The translations under genes and the position numbers were made by a program. Under the pieces are notes generated by a model, which worked only from the letters and a program-made list of their open reading frames with translations, did no database searches and was not told the origin of the DNA. From NCBI RefSeq assembly GCF_015207605.1, contig NZ_JADEWO010000010.1, forward strand, positions 62,001-126,000: a DNA stretch of 64,000 bases, read 5' to 3'. Below, piece by piece: positions 18,997 to 27,922 of this stretch (positions are counted from its first letter, which is position 1; every line of letters begins with the position of its first letter). This DNA comes from Oculatella sp. LEGE 06141 (GTDB lineage Bacteria; Cyanobacteriota; Cyanobacteriia; Elainellales; Elainellaceae).

Positions 18997-19905
18997 ATGC
19001 GAACGCCCATTGTATTGCTCATGTTCAATCGCCCGGATACCACCCAGCGGGTGTTTGATGTGATTCGCAGTATGCAGCCCCAACAACTGTTTGTCATTGC
19101 AGACGGCCCTCGCAGCGATCGCCCCCATGAAGCCGAAAAATGCGCTAATGCCCGTGCGGTGGTGGAGCAAGTCGATTGGGATTGCCAGGTCTTTAAGAAT
19201 TACTCCGATCTCAATTTGGGTTGCGCCAAACGGGTAGCCAGCGGCTTAGATTGGGTTTTTGCTCAGGTGGAAACTGCAATCATCCTGGAAGATGACTGCG
19301 TGCCCCATCCCAGTTTTTTTCAATTTTGCCAAGAGTTGCTCGATCGTTACGCCGACGATGAACGTATCATGGCGATTTCGGGGCAAAACATCCAGTTTGG
19401 GCAAAAGCACACCCCCTACAGCTACTACTTTTCCCGCTATTGCCACTGCTGGGGCTGGGCAAGCTGGCGGCGAGCCTGGAAACACTTCGACTTTGAGATG
19501 AAACTGTGGCCTGCCATGTCAGAAAACCACTATCTCAATGACATCCTGATCGACCCACGTGCAGTCAAATATTGGACGAAAATCTTTCAAGCCACCCACG
19601 ACGGTCACATCAACAGTTGGGCATACCGCTGGATGTTTGCCTGCTGGGTCAATAGCGGCCTCACGGCGTTGCCCAACGTCAACTTAATCTCCAATATTGG
19701 GTTTGGGGTCGAGGCATCTCACACCAAAGCAACCAGCAAACAAAGCCTGTACGCCAACATTCCCACCGAAGCCGTTCAGTTTCCGCTCCAGCACCCGCCC
19801 TTTATTGTGCGGCAGGTTAAAGCCGACCAGTTTTCGCAAAATACCTTATTCCATGCAACGCTACAGACGCGAGTCCGGCAAAAAATTAAACGTACTTTTG
19901 GTTAG
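18997..19905 (+). CDS. GT-A-like nucleotide-sugar transferase (GT2-like)
   Basis: The product has 302 residues and starts MRTPIVLLMFNRPDTTQRVF, the first strand and helix of a GT-A fold. AIILEDDCVPHPSFFQF (about residues 90-106) carries the acidic EDD metal and nucleotide-binding motif. HCWGWASWRRAWKHFD (about 149-164) is a conserved block in GT2-like sugar transferases of cyanobacterial polysaccharide loci. It probably transfers a sugar in the cytoplasm. It ends 11 bp before the next GT4 ATG; a GTG overlapping its stop is an alternative start for that gene. Confidence 0.82.
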   Translation: MRTPIVLLMFNRPDTTQRVFDVIRSMQPQQLFVIADGPRSDRPHEAEKCANARAVVEQVDWDCQVFKNYSDLNLGCAKRVASGLDWVFAQVETAIILEDDCVPHPSFFQFCQELLDRYADDERIMAISGQNIQFGQKHTPYSYYFSRYCHCWGWASWRRAWKHFDFEMKLWPAMSENHYLNDILIDPRAVKYWTKIFQATHDGHINSWAYRWMFACWVNSGLTALPNVNLISNIGFGVEASHTKATSKQSLYANIPTEAVQFPLQHPPFIVRQVKADQFSQNTLFHATLQTRVRQKIKRTFG

Positions 19906-19916
19906 TGAGAGCCTCT

Positions 19917-21236
19917 ATGAAAGTGTTACATCTCAGCACATTTGATATTGATGGTGGTGCGGCTCGTGCGGCCTATCGGGTTCATCAAGGGTTACGACAC
20001 ATTGGCGTTAACTCGCAAATGCTGGTTCGCGGTAAATCGAGTCCTGATCCAACCGTCATGGCTCCCAAAACGTTTCTAGAAAAAGGAGTCGCCAGGCTGA
20101 GAGCAGACCTGAATAGCAGACCCCTCAAGCCCTATCGCCACAGCAACCCAGCCGTTGCTTCGGGTAAGTTTTCCCTCCAGTGGTTTCCAGATGGTCTAGC
20201 GCCAAAGGTGGCTCATATTAATCCCGATGTCATCAACCTGCACTGGGTTAGCGATGGTTATCTGCAAATTGAGACGATCGCCAAGTTCAACAAACCCATT
20301 GTCTGGACACTGATGGATATGTGGGCATTCACAGGTGGCTGCCATTACAGCGATACCTGCGATCGCTACATGCAATCCTGTGGCGCTTGTCCGAGTCTGC
20401 GTAGCACCAAAGAGCATGACCTATCACGCAAGGTCTGGACTCGCAAAGTAAACGCCTGGAAAGACGTAAACCTTACCCTTGTATCACCCACCCACTGGTT
20501 AGCCGACTGTGCCCGTTCTAGTTCGCTATTGAAGAATCACCAGATTGAAGTCATCCCGTTTTGTCTTGATACACAAGCATTCAAGCCGATCGACAAAAAA
20601 GCAGCCCGCGAAATTCTCAACTTCCCGCAAGACAAGTTATTGGTGCTGTTTGGCGCGATCGAAGCCACCAAAGATCGCCGCAAAGGCTTTCATTTGCTCC
20701 AGCCAGCTCTACAAAAACTGGGACAAACCGAATGGCGCGAAAAAATTGAGCTGGTCGTGTTTGGTGCATCCGCACCCGAAACCCCAATCGATTTAGGCTT
20801 CAAAGCGCATTATCTCGGTCGCCTCAAGGACGATATTTCCCTGGCGGTTGTTTACTCGGCAGCCGATGTTATGGTGGTGCCGTCGATTCAAGAGGCATTT
20901 GGTCAAACCGGGTCAGAGGCGATCGCCTGTGCAACTCCCGTGGTTGCCTTTGACGACACCGGGCTAAAGGACATTGTGGAACATCAGCAAAACGGATATT
21001 TAGCCAAACCGTTTGAAGTGGATGATTTGGCAAGAGGCATTGCCTGGGTCTTAGAGGATAGCGATCGTCACCAAAAATTAGCCCGTCGGGCACGGGAAAA
21101 AGCAGAGCAGGAGTTTTACCTGGATTTGCAGGCTTATCGCTACCGTACCCTGTTTGAGAAACTGCTCGGCCAGGAACCGCAACCGCTGACAGTTGAGGTT
21201 TCACCATCCTTACCCTCGCCCGTCTCGCCCCGGTAA
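19917..21236 (+). CDS. GT4-family glycosyltransferase
   Basis: The product has 439 residues. The ATG at 19917 gives the family-typical start MKVLHLSTFDIDGGAARAAY; a GTG at 19905 overlapping the upstream stop would add four residues. The donor domain has AIEATKDRRKGFHLL, and the catalytic motif is EAFGQTGSEAIACATPVVAF with both glutamates. CHYSDTCDRYMQSCGACPSL around residues 141-160 is a cysteine cluster seen in this GT4 subgroup. It is the last gene of the polysaccharide locus. Its stop codon lies inside the first unit of a 16-bp tandem repeat. Confidence 0.9.
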   Translation: MKVLHLSTFDIDGGAARAAYRVHQGLRHIGVNSQMLVRGKSSPDPTVMAPKTFLEKGVARLRADLNSRPLKPYRHSNPAVASGKFSLQWFPDGLAPKVAHINPDVINLHWVSDGYLQIETIAKFNKPIVWTLMDMWAFTGGCHYSDTCDRYMQSCGACPSLRSTKEHDLSRKVWTRKVNAWKDVNLTLVSPTHWLADCARSSSLLKNHQIEVIPFCLDTQAFKPIDKKAAREILNFPQDKLLVLFGAIEATKDRRKGFHLLQPALQKLGQTEWREKIELVVFGASAPETPIDLGFKAHYLGRLKDDISLAVVYSAADVMVVPSIQEAFGQTGSEAIACATPVVAFDDTGLKDIVEHQQNGYLAKPFEVDDLARGIAWVLEDSDRHQKLARRAREKAEQEFYLDLQAYRYRTLFEKLLGQEPQPLTVEVSPSLPSPVSPR

Positions 21237-21278
21237 GACTATGGCACGGTAAGACTATGGCGCGGTAAGACTATCCAG
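21231..21278. repeat. 16-bp tandem repeat across the stop codon
   Basis: Units starting CGGTAAGACTAT occur at 21231, 21247 and 21263. The first two are identical except for the last base, and the third diverges in its last four bases. The TAA stop of the upstream GT4 gene is within unit one, so loss of that stop would be backed up or followed by repeat-encoded residues. Confidence 0.85.
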
Positions 21279-21319
21279 CGGTCAGCATCAATCGACCCAC
21301 ATCAACCAGCCAATACTAA

Positions 21320-21344
21320 AGGGGCATTGCAGTGCAATGCCCCT
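21320..21344. terminator. Perfect 25-bp palindrome between convergent genes
   Basis: AGGGGCATTGCA (21320-21331) and TGCAATGCCCCT (21333-21344) are perfect inverted arms around a single G. It lies between a rightward gene ending at 21236 and a leftward gene ending at 21430, so a bidirectional terminator is likely. No strong T tract follows on the plus strand. Confidence 0.5.
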
Positions 21345-21429
21345 CAACGCTTTCGCCCCTATTGCCGAACGTAATTTGATCACCCACGATCGCACCAAAC
21401 GGGTACTGAATCCGGTGCGATCGCCCTGG

Positions 21430-21777
21430 TTAACCATTCACCGTCCAGTCGTTACCCCAACCTTCTAAACGTGACGGTTGACGATGCCGATTTTCCAACC
21501 AGGTAAGAACCTGGTCTTCTGTATCAAACTGGTAGCGTTCATTGTTGAACTGATCATTCACTTCCCAAAAAACGACACCGGATGGGCAGAAGATTTCGTA
21601 AATCTCAGGCTCGTTGTTACCGTCCCACCAATGGCTGAGTCGTTGCCAGACTTGCTTCAAGTTAGGCCAAATACTGAGCTTCGTGGATGCCGCCGATTGA
21701 ACGTAACTTCGTTCCAGGTGGCTGTGGTCGAGATAGGTTTGATTCGATCGCATAACAGACTCCGTTTGTTTTCCCAT
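21430..21777 (-). CDS. Hypothetical protein of 115 residues
   Basis: The ATG at 21777 has an AGGTGG-like site upstream; an in-frame ATG at 21753 is possible. No family is recognised. The middle has LSIWPNLKQVWQRLSHWW followed by an acidic and aromatic part with EIYEIFCPSGVVFWEVND, and the C-terminus is Trp-rich. There are no membrane segments or signal peptide, so it is probably cytosolic. It is divergent from the ROK regulator gene, with two inverted repeats in the 85 bp between the starts, so it may be a target of that regulator. Confidence 0.7.
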   Translation of the reverse strand: MGKQTESVMRSNQTYLDHSHLERSYVQSAASTKLSIWPNLKQVWQRLSHWWDGNNEPEIYEIFCPSGVVFWEVNDQFNNERYQFDTEDQVLTWLENRHRQPSRLEGWGNDWTVNG

Positions 21778-21793
21778 GCTTCCACCTTATATT

Positions 21794-21842
21794 GTTTGTT
21801 TCAAAAACAAACTATGTATGATAGTTTGTAATTAGAACAAAC
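21794..21842. promoter_or_regulatory. Two inverted repeats, candidate ROK-regulator operators
   Basis: Site 1 is GTTTGTT (21794-21800), five bases, AACAAAC (21806-21812). Site 2 is GTTTGT (21824-21829), seven bases, ACAAAC (21837-21842). Both share the GTTTGT/ACAAAC arms and lie between the divergent starts at 21777 and 21863. ROK and NagC-type repressors bind such AT-rich palindromes, so autoregulation and control of the divergent gene are inferred. Confidence 0.55.
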
Positions 21843-21862
21843 CCGGGGTGCAATAGTTCGTT

Positions 21863-23086
21863 ATGAAAACAAACCGAACCCGACGAATGCCCGTCACCGA
21901 TGCCAGTCTGCTGAAACAGATTAACTATGCCCGAATTCTCAGCGTGCTGCGGCGCACCCCCCACCTACCCAGGGCAGAAATTGCGCGTCAAACAGGGTTA
22001 ACTCGTTCCACCATTACCGTAATTACAGCAGAACTGATCGACAAAGGATTGGTTCGAGAAGGGGGCGAAACAATCACAGGACAAAACGGTGGTCGTCCAG
22101 GCGTGGGGTTGGCTCTCAATCCTGAAGGCGCATTCTTTATTGGAGCGGCGATCGGGGCTGAAACGCTAACCGTTGTCGAACTGAATCTGGCAGCCCAGGT
22201 GGTTAACCGTATTCAAACGTCGATAGGAGACAACCGCACCCCTGAAACGGTGATTCGTTCTCTGGTAACGCTCATTCAGCAGGTGCAGCAGGCTAATCCG
22301 CTCAACACCGACCGTCTGCGCGGTGTGGGGCTTACTGTTCCGGGTACGCTCAATCTAGACGGGGTAGTGGTGCGTGCGCCCCTATTAAACTGGCAAGAGA
22401 TTGACCTGCGTAGCCATTTAGAAAGCCTGATTGATCTGCCGCTGTTTGTTGATAATGATGCCAATGCAGCGGCTCTGGCAGAGGTGTATCTGGGTAGCGC
22501 CATCGAATGCAGCAGTCTGCTTTATCTTTTGCTAGACACGGGCGTTGGTGGCGGAATTGTGATTGATAACCGGGTGTACCGAGGGGCTTATGGCACTGCC
22601 AGCGAGGTCTGTGAACTGATTGTTGATCCCAACGGCGATCGCACCGACGGGGATGAGCCGGGTAAGCTGGGACCCTTGGTGGAAAAAGCCGGACTGCTCA
22701 AGCGGTATCAGCAGCAGAGCGGTGAGGCGGCAGATCTGGCACTCTTAGTCAGTAAACTCCAGGCTGGGGATGCGATCGCCCATGCCGTTGTTCAGGAGTG
22801 GGCTAAGTTTTTGGGCTGGGGATTGACCAGTTTAGTCAACATCCTCAATCCAGAGCGGGTGGTGTTGGGTGGTCAGCTCACGGTGCTGTTGCCCTACGTC
22901 AAAGAGCCGCTAGATGCCATGTTGCGCGACTGTGTCCCCGGAACGGGAGTGTACGGCTTTTTTAGCAACGCCAAGTCTCGGTTTGAAATCTCAGAATTCG
23001 GCGAAGATTCAGCGGCGATCGGAGGAGCCGTCCTGGCCTATCAGTCGCTGTTTCAAGTGCCCGATCTGGTGTTGCTGCAACGGTAA
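21863..23086 (+). CDS. ROK-family transcriptional regulator
   Basis: The product has 407 residues. A winged helix-turn-helix (about 22-70) includes LPRAEIARQTGLTRSTITVI, and a sugar-kinase-like ROK domain follows. NDANAAALAEVYLG keeps the conserved Asp-rich ROK motif (Asp199), and DTGVGGGIVIDNRVYRGAYG is present. The usual zinc-binding CxCGxxGCxE is absent: residues 260-275 read RTDGDEPGKLGPLVEK, and the upstream zinc-ligand His appears to be Glu251. The N-terminal ATP motif is also degraded, so it is probably a sugar-sensing regulator without kinase activity. It converges on the cyclase gene with only 13 bp between stops. Confidence 0.88.
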   Translation: MKTNRTRRMPVTDASLLKQINYARILSVLRRTPHLPRAEIARQTGLTRSTITVITAELIDKGLVREGGETITGQNGGRPGVGLALNPEGAFFIGAAIGAETLTVVELNLAAQVVNRIQTSIGDNRTPETVIRSLVTLIQQVQQANPLNTDRLRGVGLTVPGTLNLDGVVVRAPLLNWQEIDLRSHLESLIDLPLFVDNDANAAALAEVYLGSAIECSSLLYLLLDTGVGGGIVIDNRVYRGAYGTASEVCELIVDPNGDRTDGDEPGKLGPLVEKAGLLKRYQQQSGEAADLALLVSKLQAGDAIAHAVVQEWAKFLGWGLTSLVNILNPERVVLGGQLTVLLPYVKEPLDAMLRDCVPGTGVYGFFSNAKSRFEISEFGEDSAAIGGAVLAYQSLFQVPDLVLLQR

Positions 23087-23099
23087 GGGCACTAGCGCT

Positions 23100-25868
23100 C
23101 TATTTTTCGGTTAACGTCCAAACGCCATCGTCCCAATCCTGATCGCTGGGAGGGTTGCTCAGCCAGTACTGGCAGCGCTTAAGGTGCAGGCTGGCGGCTT
23201 TGTCGTGATGATCGACATCCTCTAAGAGGGTGCCAAACGCAGTTAATGCCTTGGTAAATTTGCGGTTGAGGTAATACTCTCGCCCTTGATGATACAAATC
23301 GATCGTTCGCTGTTTCTGCTCCGGAATCGGTTCAGACTGCAACCCGACCAGTTCGTAAATGCCCACAGGTTTAGTCTTGCCTTTGACGCGAATCCGGTCT
23401 AGCTCTCTGGCCCAAATGCGATCGCTACAGGGGTGATAGGTGTACTCGCTCAGGATAATATCGCAACCGTAAAATTTGCTGGCTCCTTCTAACCGAGCGC
23501 CTAAGTTAACCCCATCCCCAATCGCGGTAAATTCCATCCGCTTACTGGAACCGATGTTGCCACTAATTACATAGTCTGAGTTGATGCCAATGCCGATCTT
23601 GATCTGGTGATGCTCTGGCCGGGAGCGGTTAAACCGATCGAGCCGATGCCGCATTTCGATCGCTGTTTTGACTGCCATCCAACTGTGGTCGGCTAAAGGC
23701 AGCGGCGAGCCAAACACAGCCATAATGGCATCGCCAATGTATTTGTCGAGCGTGCCCTTGTGGGCAAACACGGCATCCACCATGACCTCAAAATAATCAT
23801 TCAACATGTCAACCACATCCTCGGCCTCCATGTTTTCGGTCAGGTTGGTGTAGCTGCGGATATCTGAAAACAGCACCGACACTTCGAGGCGCTTACCGCC
23901 CAAGTTCACATCATCGCTATTAATGAGCTGCTCTGCCAATTCCTGCGTCATGTAGCGATACATGGTGCTTTTCAGCCGCTTTTCCTGGCTGATATCATCC
24001 ATCACCACCAGCGCGCCGTAAACGTTGCTGCTGTCTTGCACATCTGCGATCGAGTTAATCGACAGGTGAACGCTATGCTGATCGCCACCCACGGTTGGCA
24101 GTAAGGTCTGGTCGGGATAATACTGCTGACGAGAGCGATCGTCGGTTCCCTTGAGGGCGTTGCCAAACCAGCTCGAAAAATCGCCTTCCTTGATATTGAC
24201 GACCTCTGTAATTCGCTTGCCCTCCAACCGTTCGTGGTTGTCAATGCCCAACACGGCTTTAGCGCTTTCGTTCGCGGCAATGATGACGCCTTCTTTATTG
24301 GTGGAGAGAACGGCATTGGAAAGCGATCGCAAAATGTCTCGCTGCATCTGTTCCTGCTGCTTCACCGTGGCAAACAGTTTGGCATTTTGCAGCGCCACAC
24401 CCGCTTGAATGTTAAACGCTTTCATAAACTCCTGGTCGCTCCAGTTGAAACTGGCCTTCCAGCAGTCGGGCGCGTTGGGGTAGTTTTCCGGATTGTAAGG
24501 AGCATGATCTCCCTGCCGCTTTTTGTTGATGAGCTGGGTCACGCCAATTAACTCACCATCGGCATTAAACACGGGCATACACAACATGCTGCACGTCCGA
24601 TAGCCCGTGCGTTTGTCGGTTTCTTTCGCCGTATCCGCATTCGGCTGATCGTATAAATCAAATGGAATCAGTACGGCTTCCCCCGAGGTTGCCACCTGCC
24701 CCGCAAACCCTGCCCCCATTGGAATTCGAATTTCTTGCAGCGTGCCGTTAATGGGAAGCTTTGTCCAGAGCTGCTGGCGATCGCGATCCAACAGCCATAG
24801 GGTGCTGCGATCGGCCTTCATCAACTCTTTTGCCTCTTCCATCACCTTGCTCAACGTTTCCTCTAAATCGAGGCTGCTCTGGCTCAGGGCTTTGGTTGCC
24901 TTCATCAAGGCCGAGGCGGCTCGTTGCTGCTGGGTTGCCTTATAGAAAGAGCGAGACGATTCCAGAATTAAGCGAATGGAGGGTTCAAACTGCTTAAACA
25001 GCGTCTCATCCTCGGTGGTGAAGCCATGAAGATCAATTTTTTCGTCTAACGCGGCATGGGGATTGTAAATGGGTTTTAGCTTATTAATCAATTGCACCAC
25101 AGCCACCAGTTCCTGCTTCTCATTCACCAGGGGCATGGCCAGCATGGTGTAGGTACGGTAGTGGTTCTTTTTGTCAAACTCTTGCGCGGCTTTGGAGCGA
25201 GAGTCGTTATAAAAATCGAAGGGAATATTGACCACCTGTTTGGTGGTAGCTACTTCACCTGCGATCCCCACAGTTTTTGGGAACCGCATTTCCAGGTTTT
25301 TTCCGTTTTCGTCCTTGGCAACAATCGACCAGAGTTCGTCGCGGTCTTCATCGAGCAGAAAGATAGTGGTGCGATCGGCATTGAGCAACTCCCCGGTTTT
25401 GAGGGTAATCGATCGCAACATTTCATCTAAAATTGCATCAAAGCTCTGCGATCCCAGCACGTTGTCGAGCATCGACAGCGTTTGGTTCACCACGCGCAGC
25501 TTCGACTCAACGTCTGTTACAACCTGCTTAAAGGTATCTTGAGTCAGGGGAGCCAGAAAGGATGAAAAGGAGCCTTGCGATAAAGCGCTGGTCGCCGCTG
25601 GAACGATGCGATGGTCGCCAGACGACACCGTCGGTTCGTTTCCTGCATCAGGCCGTGTTTCCGGCTTATCTTGCGTATGAAGTGTAATATCAATGACATC
25701 ACTCATGATCAGTGTTGACTCTGCTTCCATCCGGTGCGTTGGGATCTCGATCACGTTGTCTGTCTGAACAACCGTTTCGGCCTGCGCCCTCAGCACAGAG
25801 TCACCAGGGATAGACGACATCGCAGGGGCAGAATTTCGATCAGGCAGATGTGAGGGGGAAGCTGACAT
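23100..25868 (-). CDS. cyaB: Class III adenylate cyclase, GAF-GAF-PAS-cyclase-TPR (CyaB type)
   Basis: The product has 922 residues. In order: a low-complexity N-terminus, GAF-A (about 140-300), GAF-B (330-495), PAS (510-635), class III catalytic domain (660-840) and a short TPR-like tail. Catalytic residues are present: metal-binding Asp669 and Asp713, Lys709 and Thr781 for adenine selection, Asn788 and Arg792. This Lys/Thr pair matches Anabaena CyaB1 rather than a guanylate cyclase. In those enzymes cAMP binds a GAF domain and activates the enzyme. GAF-A keeps the NKFDE motif (NK at 262-263, F293, D297-E298). In GAF-B the final DE reads DQ. No transmembrane segment is seen, so it is cytosolic. 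Confidence 0.92.
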   Translation of the reverse strand: MSASPSHLPDRNSAPAMSSIPGDSVLRAQAETVVQTDNVIEIPTHRMEAESTLIMSDVIDITLHTQDKPETRPDAGNEPTVSSGDHRIVPAATSALSQGSFSSFLAPLTQDTFKQVVTDVESKLRVVNQTLSMLDNVLGSQSFDAILDEMLRSITLKTGELLNADRTTIFLLDEDRDELWSIVAKDENGKNLEMRFPKTVGIAGEVATTKQVVNIPFDFYNDSRSKAAQEFDKKNHYRTYTMLAMPLVNEKQELVAVVQLINKLKPIYNPHAALDEKIDLHGFTTEDETLFKQFEPSIRLILESSRSFYKATQQQRAASALMKATKALSQSSLDLEETLSKVMEEAKELMKADRSTLWLLDRDRQQLWTKLPINGTLQEIRIPMGAGFAGQVATSGEAVLIPFDLYDQPNADTAKETDKRTGYRTCSMLCMPVFNADGELIGVTQLINKKRQGDHAPYNPENYPNAPDCWKASFNWSDQEFMKAFNIQAGVALQNAKLFATVKQQEQMQRDILRSLSNAVLSTNKEGVIIAANESAKAVLGIDNHERLEGKRITEVVNIKEGDFSSWFGNALKGTDDRSRQQYYPDQTLLPTVGGDQHSVHLSINSIADVQDSSNVYGALVVMDDISQEKRLKSTMYRYMTQELAEQLINSDDVNLGGKRLEVSVLFSDIRSYTNLTENMEAEDVVDMLNDYFEVMVDAVFAHKGTLDKYIGDAIMAVFGSPLPLADHSWMAVKTAIEMRHRLDRFNRSRPEHHQIKIGIGINSDYVISGNIGSSKRMEFTAIGDGVNLGARLEGASKFYGCDIILSEYTYHPCSDRIWARELDRIRVKGKTKPVGIYELVGLQSEPIPEQKQRTIDLYHQGREYYLNRKFTKALTAFGTLLEDVDHHDKAASLHLKRCQYWLSNPPSDQDWDDGVWTLTEK

Positions 25869-26464
25869 AGGGATCTATTTAGAGAAGGCGCTTCTAAAAT
25901 CCAAAATAGCCCAAACCTGAATCTCAACTCTATAAACGCACAGCTCGTCACCCTTAGCGACTAGCCATTACGAGGATGGTTTGACAATGTTTGATCAGGG
26001 AGTAACATGCTAAACACGCTTATGGTTCCCAAACAAACTGACTTTCTCTAAGAAGACGTTTGAAAAGTAGCAAATGGACTGCATTCGTTCCCTAATGCTC
26101 CCAGGACGGAGAATTTCAAGCCATCTCTGTTTCAAAACGCCCCAAAGTCAGGGATTTAGGGATCGGTGCAAGTGACAATCAGCCCTTTTAAACCGTCTTC
26201 TAAACGTTGCCCACCATCATCATGCCTCACCTAATGTAAGAGGGCGATCGCAGTTGGGCGGTTCGTTCACTGTCTCAACCAATTGCAACCAAGAGCAGTT
26301 CAGTTGGACTCTTTTGCAACTCTTTTGTGAATGGGATTCTGCCCATTTCCCTGGAACGAACCGGGTTTGAACCTTCTTTCCCTTTGATTCTTATATCCCC
26401 ACGTGGCTCACTGGTAAAACTCTATCTGCTCTCTTCTGGGATAACAAGCCTTGCCACAATAAAA
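25869..26464. other. Intergenic region upstream of the cyclase gene
   Basis: This 596 bp stretch separates the cyclase start from the end of the phosphopantetheinyl transferase gene, both on the minus strand. It should hold the cyclase promoter. No coding frame, repeat or clear hairpin terminator stands out. Confidence 0.4.
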
Positions 26465-27211
26465 CTAAGAGAATTGCCAGCACCTTAACCGCCAGTGGGT
26501 GCCGTTAACAGCAAGGGCGGCGGTATATTCGTCGGTCAGCATAAATTCTAAAATCGACCAGCGGGATGCGGTTCGGGGCATGGTTTCATCCCGTAAGACG
26601 GCCTTGCCAGAGGCAAACGAAATTTCGATGTGGGACAACTGCCCTAATCCGGTGCCGGTGGCTTTGAGGTAGGCTTCTTTGCACACCCAGTGACGAAAGA
26701 ACGCAGTTTGTTGCTGGTCGGGCGGCAGCGTGCCAATGCTGGCGTGTTCCTGAGCTGAGAAGAAGCGTTGCGTCAATTGGTCTAAATGGTCGATCGCCCG
26801 AATGTACTCTAAGTCCACTCCAACTGGGCGATCGCGCGTTACGGCGTACAGCGCTAATCCCTGGGAATGGCTGACATTGAACTGAAGATTGATGGGATTA
26901 CATGCGGGGGTTAACGCTGGTTTGCCGTGCGTTCCATAGCAAAACTCTAGTGTCTCGGGCGGCAAGTTGAGATAAGCCCCCAGGAGCGATCGCAACCCCC
27001 CACGACCCACGACAAAATGACGCTGTAAATGCTCGAAGCGAAACCGTTCAGCACGGCGCTGCTCGTCGTCTGAAAGGGTCTGCGCCAGCTTCAGGTAGTC
27101 GGTTGTCGCATCTAAATTGGCTCGCCATAGATGCACCTCATGGTCATCAAGCAATAGAGGGGTTGATGCTGGAAGCCACTCTAGTGGAGCAGCGGAATCG
27201 AAATCGGTCAT
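26465..27211 (-). CDS. 4'-phosphopantetheinyl transferase (Sfp/HetI type)
   Basis: The product has 248 residues. It carries the two Sfp-family signatures: VGVDLEYI (about 130-137, with Mg-binding Asp133 and Glu135) and WVCKEAYLKATGTGL (175-189, with Lys178 and Glu179). FNVSHSQGLALYAV precedes the first. It transfers phosphopantetheine from CoA to Ser of acyl or peptidyl carrier domains. In cyanobacteria one broad-specificity Sfp-like enzyme (HetI) often serves fatty acid, polyketide and peptide synthases. It follows the DUF924 gene by 20 bp on the same strand, so the two are probably co-transcribed. No polyketide or peptide synthase genes are in the window. Confidence 0.92.
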   Translation of the reverse strand: MTDFDSAAPLEWLPASTPLLLDDHEVHLWRANLDATTDYLKLAQTLSDDEQRRAERFRFEHLQRHFVVGRGGLRSLLGAYLNLPPETLEFCYGTHGKPALTPACNPINLQFNVSHSQGLALYAVTRDRPVGVDLEYIRAIDHLDQLTQRFFSAQEHASIGTLPPDQQQTAFFRHWVCKEAYLKATGTGLGQLSHIEISFASGKAVLRDETMPRTASRWSILEFMLTDEYTAALAVNGTHWRLRCWQFS

Positions 27212-27231
27212 CCTGCGCTTTCAAATTTCTG

Positions 27232-27825
27232 CTAAAAGGACGATCCGGGCTGTTTCAGGAACTCAATTTCTGCGGGCGTAGAGTCTCGTCCCAAGATTGA
27301 ATTGCGGTGTGGGAAGCGCCCAAATCGTTCAATTACCGCCTGGTGGCGGTAGGCATAGTCGAGGATGTCGGTCAGTTCTGGTGCCACAGCCTGCAACTGT
27401 TGCGCCAGCGCCACCGATTGCTGCTGGTGTTCCAGGTTTTCGCTGTGTTCAAACGGCAGATAAACAAATATCCGTTGCAGCGGTTCTAGCGCCTGATCAA
27501 CGCGTCTGGCGATCGCATCCTGTGCCGTTGCCAACGCATGCGGATCGGTTGCAAAAGCCTGGGGCGTTCCCCGAAACAGATTGCGTGGAAACTGATCGAG
27601 CAACAAAATGAGCGCCAGACAGCCGGACGGCGTTTCCGTCCAATCGTTGAACTCGGCGGCAGCAGCTTGAGTGTAGGTTTCCAGGAAGCGATCGCGAATC
27701 GTTTGATCGAACTCTGGATTTTTGCCAAACCAAAGTTTGCGACGGTGGTTGTAGCTCCGCTCTTCCGACTGGGGATCGCCAAACCAGAATGTCAAAATCT
27801 CGGCAATAGTGTCTGAGTGCAGCAT
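27232..27825 (-). CDS. DUF924 family protein
   Basis: The product has 197 residues from the ATG at 27825; a TTG at 27843 would add six. DUF924 blocks are clear: ILTFWFGDPQSEERSY at the N-terminus, LALILLLDQFPRNLFRGTPQ (about 80-99) and YLPFEHSENLEHQQQSVAL (about 125-143). It is helical and probably cytosolic. The family's biochemical role is unknown to me, although fold similarity to TPR-like helices has been noted. It is the upstream member of a pair with the phosphopantetheinyl transferase, and a terminator just upstream insulates it from the secreted-protein gene. Confidence 0.88.
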   Translation of the reverse strand: MLHSDTIAEILTFWFGDPQSEERSYNHRRKLWFGKNPEFDQTIRDRFLETYTQAAAAEFNDWTETPSGCLALILLLDQFPRNLFRGTPQAFATDPHALATAQDAIARRVDQALEPLQRIFVYLPFEHSENLEHQQQSVALAQQLQAVAPELTDILDYAYRHQAVIERFGRFPHRNSILGRDSTPAEIEFLKQPGSSF

Positions 27826-27857
27826 CGGCCTTTCGTGCAACAACAGCGTATCGATCT

Positions 27858-27884
27858 AAAACAAAGTCCGCTTAACGCGGACTT
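27858..27884 (-). terminator. Rho-independent terminator of the secreted-protein gene
   Basis: AAGTCCGC (27864-27871) and GCGGACTT (27877-27884) form an 8-bp stem with a 5-base loop. Read on the minus strand, it is followed by TTTGTTTTAG. It lies 38 bp after the stop of the 27923-28303 gene and before the DUF924 start. Confidence 0.8.
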
Positions 27885-27922
27885 CAAGATATCTTCAAAT
27901 TAACGCCTCAGTTCAATTCAGG

